NCBI RefSeq assembly: GCF_033963835.1
Contig: NZ_JAXBME010000003.1
Span: 1 to 64,000 of the forward strand
Length of the DNA stretch: 64,000 nucleotides
Origin: Cytobacillus sp. IB215665
GTDB lineage: Bacteria; Bacillota; Bacilli; Bacillales; SM2101
Direction: 5' to 3'
How positions within the stretch are numbered: position 1 is the first letter of the stretch; each line of letters opens with the position of its first letter. Positions 8,303-14,516 of the stretch are shown here, piece after piece. Below the pieces are notes generated by a model, which was not told the origin of the DNA, did no database searches, and saw only the letters and a list, made by a program, of their open reading frames with translations. The position numbers and the translations under genes were made by a program.

Positions 8303-8539
8303 TTAAAAGCTCTCCAGCGTTGTAGGAAACATTTTCAAAATGTCTTTACCAATAAGCACTTTATCATCTAGATGTAATATCGGTAATGTTATATCATTAA
8401 TGAGTTGTTGTAACTCAAGTAAATACTCTTTATGATGAAATATATTTTTTTCAGTAAATTGTATACTTTGCTGTTGTAAAAAATTCCGTATATACTGGCA
8501 AGACGAACACCCATCCATCGTATATAAAACCGTTGTCAA
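8303..8539 (-). CDS. Glutaredoxin family protein
   Basis: A 78-residue thioredoxin-fold protein with the redox motif Cys11-Ser-Ser-Cys14 right after the first beta strand (VLYTMDGCSSC), and the cis-Pro region in LPILHLDD, followed by the KVLIGKD strand. Length and layout match the NrdH/glutaredoxin-like (DUF836-type) group. The start is TTG with AGGAGG about 9 bases upstream. It is divergently transcribed from the thioredoxin-like gene at 8732. It probably reduces protein disulfides or mixed thiols; the physiological partner is unknown. Confidence 0.75.
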   Translation of the reverse strand: MTTVLYTMDGCSSCQYIRNFLQQQSIQFTEKNIFHHKEYLLELQQLINDITLPILHLDDKVLIGKDILKMFPTTLESF

Positions 8540-8731
8540 CTTTCATTCCCTCCTTACAATGTCAATTCTAATGACATCAAAACTCTTTTTCAGTAAGACA
8601 GCTTACATACATTACACCTATCTATGGATATACTTTGGAGGAAGAACAAACACAAATAAAATTTGTTCTTTATCTTATCTATTTGTGGTACATTGAATAA
8701 GTCATTTAATTATGAAAGGGAGAGATCATAC

Positions 8732-9043
8732 ATGGAGAAAATCACATCACTTGATCAGTTCAACGATATTACAGCGAGGGATGAAAAATCAATCATCAAA
8801 TTTTATACAAATTGGTGCCCAGATTGCAGACGTATGGACATGTTTATAGGTGAAATTATTGACGAAAATCCTTCATTAAACTGGTTCGAGATAAATAAAG
8901 ATGATTTCCCTGAACTAGCGGAAAAATATGATGTAATGGGAATTCCAAGTTTGCTAATATTTAAAAATGGTGACAAACTTAGTCATCTGCATAGTGCAAA
9001 TGCTAAAACACCTGAACAAGTAAGACAATTTCTAAATGAATAA
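8732..9043 (+). CDS. Thioredoxin family protein
   Basis: A 103-residue thioredoxin-fold protein. The active site is WCPDC (near residues 28-32) after the strand SIIKFYTN, with cis-Pro in GIPSLLIF. The ATG at 8732 is chosen because AAAGGGAGAG lies just upstream; the open frame extends further but without a ribosome site. It resembles the short thioredoxin-like YdbP/YtpP group of Bacillus. It is followed closely by a small hydrophilic ORF and a terminator, so the two probably form one transcript. Confidence 0.85.
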   Translation: MEKITSLDQFNDITARDEKSIIKFYTNWCPDCRRMDMFIGEIIDENPSLNWFEINKDDFPELAEKYDVMGIPSLLIFKNGDKLSHLHSANAKTPEQVRQFLNE

Positions 9044-9150
9044 TAATGAGTAGAGCCATTGCAGAATTTATGCAGTGGCTTTATTGTAGTATATATTTTG
9101 TTGTACTTCTCATACTACAAGTAATGCTTACTAAGGAGGTTGCTCATATC

Positions 9151-9285
9151 ATGGATCGATTTAAGGATAATAAAAAAAGTAACAGGAAAGTGGACCAAGA
9201 AAAAAAATTTATTCAACAAACATATACAAAAAGCCCAAAACAACCTTCTCCACAGCCTAAAGATTATGAAGATATAGAATATTAA
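9151..9285 (+). CDS. Small basic/hydrophilic hypothetical protein
   Basis: A 44-residue ORF starting MDRFKDNKK, with a perfect AAGGAGGT 10 bases upstream (9133-9140). The frame is open back to 9046, but that extension lacks a ribosome site and gives an isolated hydrophobic head, so the short form is preferred. The protein is Lys/Gln/Pro-rich with an acidic end (YEDIEY). I do not recognise it. It lies about 110 bases downstream of the thioredoxin gene and just before a strong terminator. Confidence 0.5.
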   Translation: MDRFKDNKKSNRKVDQEKKFIQQTYTKSPKQPSPQPKDYEDIEY

Positions 9286-9296
9286 CGGAATCGTTC

Positions 9297-9341
9297 AAGC
9301 GCCTATCATCATAAACCTTATCTTCATAAGGCGCTTTTTTT
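9297..9341 (+). terminator. Rho-independent terminator after the thioredoxin-like unit
   Basis: AAGCGCCTAT pairs with ATAAGGCGCTT across a loop of about 20 bases and is followed by TTTTTTTT. It ends the plus-strand unit 8732-9285. Confidence 0.8.
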
Positions 9342-9392
9342 TTGAGTGAAATTATTTGGTGTATTATGAATTATGAACTCAGGCCTACAGTT

Positions 9393-10253
9393 TTAGTGTT
9401 CCAAATATGCTGTTAATTTTATCAGCATGTCTTGAAGTTTTTGTGCATTTCTAGCATACATGTCTTTTGCTGTACGATTTTCAGTTTGTAGTGCAAACAA
9501 TTCAAAATCTGCTTCACATTTTTTTAAAGAGGCTAATAGCAATTGCTTTTCTTGTGGTTTAGGAATTTCTATTTTATCGTCATAAACATCTATGGTAAGC
9601 TGCCCATAGGAGTCGACCTGTGCAAGAAACACATTTTCTATAGCTACTCCTTTTTTATCTAGCTCTTCCTTTAACCACCTTCTATTTAAGCCTATCGTAG
9701 TAAGGGGCTCATCAAAGATTTGCCCATCCATAACAACAGTTTGGGGCTCCTTTATAGCAGGGGGATTATCAATAACATCCTCAACTGAAAGTGGCTGCTT
9801 TTCCTTTTTTAGTAAAACGCTTAAATCTCCATTCGTTTCTAATGTAGCAAATTCAACATCAGCAAATTTAAAGACATCTTTCTTCCTGAGTTGCTCTAAT
9901 AGCTCATCTAGAGTATATTTTTCCTTTTTTAAATTGTCCTCCATGATTTTTCCGTTTTTAATGAACACTGTAGAGTTTCCCTCTACGAAATCTCTGAACT
10001 TTTTATTATGTAAAGATAGGAATGAAATAGCTACAGGAAACATTGACCAAATAAAAATGCTTATTAATCCATGCATGACGTTTAGGCCAAGATCCATTGA
10101 AAGAGTTCCGGCAATATCACCAATTGTAATCCCAACAATATATTCAAAAAATGATAATTTGGATAATTGCTTTTTCCCTAATATTTTTGTGATGACAAAT
10201 AAACCAATAATGATTGAAAAAGAACGGATGACAACCTCTATCCAATCAAGCAT
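9393..10253 (-). CDS. DUF421-DUF1657 membrane protein, '2Duf' of a spoVA2mob-type operon
   Basis: A 286-residue protein. The N-terminus has about three membrane helices (IEVVIRSFSIIIGLFVITKI, then the ISIFIWSMFPVAISFL region), followed by the cytoplasmic DUF421/YetF beta-rich domain (GNSTVFIKNGKI; FDEPLTTIGLNRRWL). The last 50 or so residues (ADFELFALQTENRTAKDMYA) closely resemble the stand-alone DUF1657 proteins of this operon, for example ALQTENQQAKQLYEQAAQQ at 12924-13127. This fusion, last in a spoVA operon, matches the protein named 2Duf, linked in Bacillus to spore inner-membrane properties and wet-heat resistance. GAAGGAG lies 8 bases before the ATG. No U-rich terminator was seen just downstream. 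Confidence 0.88.
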   Translation of the reverse strand: MLDWIEVVIRSFSIIIGLFVITKILGKKQLSKLSFFEYIVGITIGDIAGTLSMDLGLNVMHGLISIFIWSMFPVAISFLSLHNKKFRDFVEGNSTVFIKNGKIMEDNLKKEKYTLDELLEQLRKKDVFKFADVEFATLETNGDLSVLLKKEKQPLSVEDVIDNPPAIKEPQTVVMDGQIFDEPLTTIGLNRRWLKEELDKKGVAIENVFLAQVDSYGQLTIDVYDDKIEIPKPQEKQLLLASLKKCEADFELFALQTENRTAKDMYARNAQKLQDMLIKLTAYLEH

Positions 10254-10277
10254 AGCGTTAGCTCCTTCTCGTAAATA

Positions 10278-10484
10278 TTAAAAACCTCTATATTGAGGCT
10301 CTTCTCCTTCTAGCTCTCCTACACGTACTTTGATATCATTAATAATGTCTTCAGTTATTAGCATCGCTTCATGAAAATTACGTTTAGCCTCATCCTCTAC
10401 TGATGTTAGTGCTAAACTTTGTAATCCTGCATGAATACCCTTTAAGCTTGCTAAGCTTTGCTTTACTTGTGATCCAACCGTCAT
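10278..10484 (-). CDS. DUF1657 domain protein, second copy
   Basis: A 68-residue alpha-helical protein starting MTVGSQVKQSLASLKG and ending in EEPQYRGF, the same frame of conserved ends as the 67-residue copy at 12924 (MTVATQVKQTIAGLKS...EEPQYKQ). An internal Leu-rich core (LQSLALTSVEDEAKRNFHEA) is shared. The ATG at 10484 is used because AGAGGTGA precedes it; an upstream GTG at 10493 lies inside that site. It lies between SpoVAE and 2Duf. Biochemical function unknown. Confidence 0.85.
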   Translation of the reverse strand: MTVGSQVKQSLASLKGIHAGLQSLALTSVEDEAKRNFHEAMLITEDIINDIKVRVGELEGEEPQYRGF

Positions 10485-10496
10485 ATCTATCACCTC

Positions 10497-10853
10497 TTAT
10501 CCTTTTGGTTTAAAGAGTAACGCTCCGATAAATCCGAATATGATAGCTGCTGAAATCCCCGCACTAGTTACTTCAAACATACCTGTCAGCACTCCAATGA
10601 TGCCATGTTTTTCTGCTTCTTGTAACGCACCGTGAACGAGAGAATTCCCAAAACTTGTAATCGGAATAGTTGCACCTGCACCTGCAAAATCAATGAACGG
10701 TTCATATAAACCAACTCCGTCAAGTATAGCTCCAGCAACAACTAGAATACTTAAAGTATGTGCAGGAGTTAATTTAAACACATCAAACATAATTTGTCCG
10801 ATAACACATATTAAACCACCAACCACAAAGGCCCAAAAGAAAGTTGCAATCAT
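10497..10853 (-). CDS. spoVAE: Stage V sporulation protein AE (SpoVAEb-type)
   Basis: A 118-residue integral membrane protein with four hydrophobic segments. The SpoVAC/SpoVAE motif [19 protein letters not shown] lies near residue 58. In spores, SpoVA proteins form the inner-membrane channel for dipicolinic acid uptake during sporulation and release at germination. The ATG abuts the spoVAD stop (TGA then ATG), so translation is coupled. It is homologous to the C-terminal half of the SpoVAC gene product upstream, as is usual for this pair. Confidence 0.92.
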   Translation of the reverse strand: MIATFFWAFVVGGLICVIGQIMFDVFKLTPAHTLSILVVAGAILDGVGLYEPFIDFAGAGATIPITSFGNSLVHGALQEAEKHGIIGVLTGMFEVTSAGISAAIIFGFIGALLFKPKG

Positions 10854-11867
10854 TCACATTTCATCTCCATTCTCTATGGCTACTGCATGTGCTATGCAAG
10901 GAATTGTTTCTCCTTGTTGAAATGAAAGCGGAGATAGTAATGCACCTGTAGCAATGACGAGTATTCTTTTCAGTTCTCCTGCTTTCATACGGTTAAGTAA
11001 ATAACCGTACGTAACTGAAGCTGAACAGCCTGCCCCACTTGCGCCAGCCAATACAGGCTGACCTTCCCGGTAGATAAGTAACCCACAATCTTGATACTTA
11101 TGATCTTCGATAGCTAGTCCATGTTTTTTTAATAGATCGAGCGAAATCTCTCTTCCGATATGTGCTAAATCACCTGTAATAATTAAATCATAATGATCTG
11201 GATTAATATTCATATCCTGAAAATGAGCCTCTATCGTTTCAACAGCTGCAGGTGCCATTGCTCCGCCCATATTAAAGGGATCAGTTAAACCCATGTCGAC
11301 GACCCTTCCTATTGTAGCTGAAGTAATTCGCGGTCCTTTCCCCTCTTTACTCACTAATGCAGCACCTGATGCAGTTACAGTCCACTGTGCTGTTGGAGGC
11401 TTTTGTCCACCATATTCAGTAGGATAACGGAATTGTTTTTCCACAGCAGAATTATGACTAGTAGCACCGGTTAACACATAATTTGCACCTTGATAATTTA
11501 CAAGAAAAGCACTTAATGCTAATGCCTCCATTGAAGTTGCACAAGCGCTAAAAACACCTAAGTATGGTGCACCAATAGACTGTGTTGCAAATGTTGTGGG
11601 AGTCATTTGGTTAATTAAATCACCACCTATAACAAACTGTACTTTGTCCTTTGGTAAATGAGCTTTTTCAAGTGTTTTAAAACATGCTTCTTCAAATAAT
11701 ATTTTGTGAGCTTTTTCATAAGAGTCCTCACCTAGCCACAAATCTTCGTGTAATAAGTCAAAATGATCCGCTAGCTTTCCGTTTGCTTCGAATGGTCCAC
11801 CTACGGTACCTGTTGATATGATGACAGGCTTATGATCAAACACCCATGTACGATGACCTTTCAGCAT
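10854..11867 (-). CDS. spoVAD: Stage V sporulation protein AD
   Basis: A 337-residue soluble protein with a thiolase-like fold (VFDHKPVIISTGTVGGPFE at the start; GVFSACATSMEALALSA near residue 105; GASGAGCSASVTYGYLLNR near 275). SpoVAD binds dipicolinic acid and sits on the inner spore membrane with the other SpoVA proteins. Length matches the family. Its ATG directly follows the spoVAC stop with no spacer, and its stop directly precedes the spoVAE ATG. Confidence 0.94.
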   Translation of the reverse strand: MLKGHRTWVFDHKPVIISTGTVGGPFEANGKLADHFDLLHEDLWLGEDSYEKAHKILFEEACFKTLEKAHLPKDKVQFVIGGDLINQMTPTTFATQSIGAPYLGVFSACATSMEALALSAFLVNYQGANYVLTGATSHNSAVEKQFRYPTEYGGQKPPTAQWTVTASGAALVSKEGKGPRITSATIGRVVDMGLTDPFNMGGAMAPAAVETIEAHFQDMNINPDHYDLIITGDLAHIGREISLDLLKKHGLAIEDHKYQDCGLLIYREGQPVLAGASGAGCSASVTYGYLLNRMKAGELKRILVIATGALLSPLSFQQGETIPCIAHAVAIENGDEM

Positions 11868-12350
11868 TTATAGGCCACCCCATTGTGTAACAATCGTTTT
11901 TATTAACCCAACGACAAATGCGGAAAATGTACCAAACAGAATAACTGATCCTGCAAGCTTAAACATATTCCCTCCTACACCAAGAACAAAACCTTCCGTA
12001 CGATGCTCAATGCACGCAGAAATAACTGCATTACCAAATCCCGTAACCGGAACTGCACTTCCGGCACCTCCAAACTGTGCAATCCTATCATAAACCCCAA
12101 AACCAGTTAAAAGCATCGATATAAAAACCATAGTTGCGACTGTAGGATGTCCAGCGGTTTGCTCGGTAAAATTAAATTGGTAAATATAAAAAAGTTGGAT
12201 CATTTGACCAATGATACAAATAAATCCACCTACGAAAAAAGCTTTAATACAATTCATCAAAATAGGACGCTTCGTCTCTCTTACCTTCTCGAATTTTTGA
12301 TATTCCTGTTGTGTTGGTGTCAAGTTTTTTAGTTTTTTATTTGCCACCAT
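11868..12350 (-). CDS. spoVAC: Stage V sporulation protein AC
   Basis: A 160-residue membrane protein with a cytoplasmic charged head (residues 1-30) and about four helices. The family motif GGAGSAVPVTGFGNAVISA lies near residue 100. SpoVAC is a mechanosensitive-channel-like component of the dipicolinic acid channel. AAAGGTGGTGA lies just before the ATG. It follows the YhcN-like lipoprotein gene by 13 bases. Confidence 0.94.
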   Translation of the reverse strand: MVANKKLKNLTPTQQEYQKFEKVRETKRPILMNCIKAFFVGGFICIIGQMIQLFYIYQFNFTEQTAGHPTVATMVFISMLLTGFGVYDRIAQFGGAGSAVPVTGFGNAVISACIEHRTEGFVLGVGGNMFKLAGSVILFGTFSAFVVGLIKTIVTQWGGL

Positions 12351-12363
12351 ATATCACCACCTT

Positions 12364-12840
12364 TTAAGCTTCTTCTTTTGATAATAATGTTATGTCATTT
12401 AATTCTTTTTCAGCTTTCTTTTTATCAAGCTTATCTTCATTAATTTTATTTTTTAGCCGCGTCAATTCAATGAAGATTTTTAAATCCCTAGAAACGGTAA
12501 TTTTGTAATCTGGAAACTCTTTTTTTAACGCTTTTTTAGCTTTATCTTCTATATCAGCTAAAAACCATCTGTGAACATGTTTTACCTTGAAAGCAACGAC
12601 AACTTCTTCATCAATATTTACAGCAATAGCTTGCGTAATCCTATCCTGTTTTACTATTTCCTTCATAACTCTTTGCGAAATTGTTTGATCAATCACAATT
12701 TGTTCGGGAGGTCTTTCCTTTGATGTGCTACTTAATTTTGTTATCATTTGGTTATCTTCGTTTGACTCTTTTTCCGTCATTGTACAGCTTGATGCTATTA
12801 TGGTAATGATCATTAAAAAAAGCAGTCTACTTTTTCTCAT
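12364..12840 (-). CDS. YhcN/YlaJ family sporulation lipoprotein
   Basis: A 158-residue lipoprotein precursor. The signal peptide ends in IIASSC with Cys19 as the acylation site. The C-terminal half contains the YhcN/YlaJ core (RITQAIAVNIDEEVVVAFKV; AKKALKKEFPDYKITVSRD). YhcN is a spore inner-membrane protein. A YhcN/YlaJ-like gene is a standard member of spoVA2mob operons, and its place here between DUF1657 and SpoVAC is the expected one. The ribosome site (GGATTGG) is weak. Confidence 0.88.
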   Translation of the reverse strand: MRKSRLLFLMIITIIASSCTMTEKESNEDNQMITKLSSTSKERPPEQIVIDQTISQRVMKEIVKQDRITQAIAVNIDEEVVVAFKVKHVHRWFLADIEDKAKKALKKEFPDYKITVSRDLKIFIELTRLKNKINEDKLDKKKAEKELNDITLLSKEEA

Positions 12841-12923
12841 TCAAAACCAATCCATTCTTTATGTAATGCTTAAATAGTATGTGCAAGCACTTCTTCCAAA
12901 AAAGGCTGGTTTTTAACCAACCT

Positions 12924-13127
12924 TTATTGTTTGTACTGAGGTTCCTCTTGTTCAATTTCTTGCATGCGTGGATTAACAAGATCTACAATTTGTTGTGCCT
13001 GCTGTGCAGCTTGCTCATATAATTGTTTAGCTTGTTGATTTTCAGTTTGTAGCGCAAATTGCTCAAAGCTCGCTTGTGCACTTTTTAAACCAGCTATCGT
13101 CTGCTTAACTTGAGTTGCAACAGTCAA
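12924..13127 (-). CDS. DUF1657 domain protein, first gene of the spoVA operon
   Basis: A 67-residue helical protein, Gln/Ala-rich (QLYEQAAQQAQQIVDLVNPR). The start is TTG with GGAGG 8 bases upstream. It is paralogous to the DUF1657 protein at 10278 and to the tail of the DUF421 protein at 9393, so the operon carries the domain three times. As first gene it should follow the operon promoter; I could not identify a convincing forespore (sigma G) promoter by eye in the 100 bases upstream. Confidence 0.87.
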   Translation of the reverse strand: MTVATQVKQTIAGLKSAQASFEQFALQTENQQAKQLYEQAAQQAQQIVDLVNPRMQEIEQEEPQYKQ

Positions 13128-13232
13128 AATAATATCCTCCTATGCTGGAAATTTCTTTTCACTGCTTATCTTGTATCGTTTACACATTTTTTATAATAAC
13201 TTTTTTTACCATCATGCCTTCATATAAAAAGT

Positions 13233-13261
13233 AAAACAGAGCTCTTGTAAGGAGCTCTGTT
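13233..13261 (-). terminator. Terminator between the 95-residue acidic protein and the spoVA operon
   Basis: AAACAGAGCTC pairs perfectly with GAGCTCTGTTT; on the minus strand it continues TTTTACTTTTTATA. It ends the gene at 13268 and insulates the spoVA operon, which must then have its own promoter between here and 13127. Confidence 0.75.
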
Positions 13262-13267
13262 TCAAAA

Positions 13268-13555
13268 TTAAAACCAAGAAAACGGTCTTCTTTGTTGGGG
13301 TTGCTCAACATTTTCCTCTTCTGTACCTTGGTCATCTTCATTAACTTCTTCTGTATCAGTTGCAGTTTCATCTGCTTCTTCAGTTGCTACTTCTTGTTGT
13401 CTTCTTGGACGAAATCCCCAAGGATCACGGAAAGGCCTTCTTTCTTCCTGTGGCTGTTGCGACTTACCACCTTCATCTTGGATAATTACTTCATTTGCCT
13501 TAATGATTAAATTTTCTACATGAATTTCTTTCGGTTTCCGTTTTTTTTCTGCCAT
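13268..13555 (-). CDS. Small Arg/Glu-rich protein, probable spore coat-associated
   Basis: A 95-residue protein with a conserved-looking head (EIHVENLIIKANEVIIQDE), an aromatic/Arg patch (RRPFRDPWGFRPRR) repeated in shorter form at the very end (QRRPFSWF), and a long acidic Glu/Thr/Asp linker between them. No membrane segment or signal peptide. I do not recognise a named family. Placement among spore genes and the coat-like composition suggest, but do not prove, a spore-surface role. It ends at a good terminator. Confidence 0.6.
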   Translation of the reverse strand: MAEKKRKPKEIHVENLIIKANEVIIQDEGGKSQQPQEERRPFRDPWGFRPRRQQEVATEEADETATDTEEVNEDDQGTEEENVEQPQQRRPFSWF

Positions 13556-13863
13556 TTTCTACCCTCCTGAGAAAAAATCTTTACTCGCTTCTAACATATG
13601 CAATATATGATATTAGTGTATAGGCTTTTCAATTAAACAGATCTAACTAATTTATATTTTGAATATTTTTGCTTTGATCGTTGTTTTTCTCACCTATAGT
13701 AACAAGCGTTTAGTAACATTTTTTCATGGGGATTTTGAAATAATAGTAATAAAGCTCATATTCGACAGCAAACATATTAAAAATACTTCGGGTAAATTTA
13801 TTAAATAAGCTAGAGCTCACTCTACCTTTTTCACTCATACATTTTATGTTAAGCTTTATCAGA
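13556..13863. other. Intergenic stretch with no supported gene
   Basis: One short open frame overlaps the end of the 40-residue gene at 13864, but it is a shadow of that gene's Gly/Cys tail and has no ribosome site. No repeat copy or terminator was recognised. Confidence 0.5.
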
Positions 13864-13986
13864 CTATCTTCTCTTCCCACAACCACAACCACCAGTTTTT
13901 TTGTAAACAGGAGTCGCAGGAGGTGGGGAAGCTACGTATTTACCTTGTGATGGTTTATTTACTGGTTTCATTATGATTTTTTTCAC
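13864..13986 (-). CDS. Small Cys/Gly-tailed spore-type peptide
   Basis: A 40-residue peptide beginning with three basic residues and a Pro-rich middle (ASPPPATPVYKK), ending TGGCGCGKRR. A GTG at 13986 with a near-perfect GGAGGTG 5 bases upstream is the best start; the frame extends upstream without a ribosome site. The Cys-Gly-Cys tail is reminiscent of small coat or crust peptides that cross-link by disulfides. No family assignment is possible at this length. Confidence 0.6.
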   Translation of the reverse strand: MKKIIMKPVNKPSQGKYVASPPPATPVYKKTGGCGCGKRR

Positions 13987-14072
13987 CAAAACACCTCCAA
14001 ATTCTTTGTGTAATATTATATGCATAACAAATAAATCTGCTGTAGTGAAAACGAGCATTTAATGCTCATTCT

Positions 14073-14423
14073 CTACTCAAGCAGTCTCGAAATAATAACT
14101 TCAATGATGGCAGCACACCCTGCAATAGCAAAAATAAAAATTAATGGTTCGAATAAAAAAGGCCAGAACAAATAACCTACATAAAAAAAAGTCGCACACC
14201 ATATACCGCTACACCAATAACAACTAAGTAGCTCTCCTATCCAAGCTCGTAACCCAGTCCCCTTCACCTGCATATACGTTACAATAGCTCCATTTGGTTG
14301 CTCTTCTTCGACCACCTCATGAAATGGTTTACGAAGAAAGGCTGTAATTGTGTCATAAATGATTAATCTTGTAAGCCGAAAGCTTGCAAGAAATAATATA
14401 ACGAATTCAAATACAGTTAACAT
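14073..14423 (-). CDS. DUF1360 family membrane protein (YjcA-like)
   Basis: A 116-residue protein with an N-terminal membrane helix (FEFVILFLASFRLTRLIIYD), the Cys-containing signature LLSCYWCSGIWCA near residue 66, and a C-terminal hydrophobic pair. This is the DUF1360 pattern. B. subtilis YjcA, a sporulation protein encoded beside the cot genes, belongs to this family, and this gene too lies in a coat region. The molecular function is unknown. Confidence 0.8.
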   Translation of the reverse strand: MLTVFEFVILFLASFRLTRLIIYDTITAFLRKPFHEVVEEEQPNGAIVTYMQVKGTGLRAWIGELLSCYWCSGIWCATFFYVGYLFWPFLFEPLIFIFAIAGCAAIIEVIISRLLE

Positions 14424-14516
14424 TCATTTCACCTTTGCTTTATCTTTATTTTTTAAAGCTGACTTAATAGCATTTTTGGCACCATGTCATCTGTAGCAAA
14501 GAGGCTATCTCAAAAA

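Noticed and set aside
9393-13127. Mobile element carrying the spoVA operon
   Set aside because: No transposase, resolvase, terminal inverted repeats or change in base composition was seen around the operon, so transfer is not claimed.
13710-13892. 60-residue frame beginning MVVVVGREDS
   Set aside because: Its start is the out-of-frame reading of the Gly-Cys-Gly-Cys tail of the 40-residue gene, and there is no separate ribosome site.
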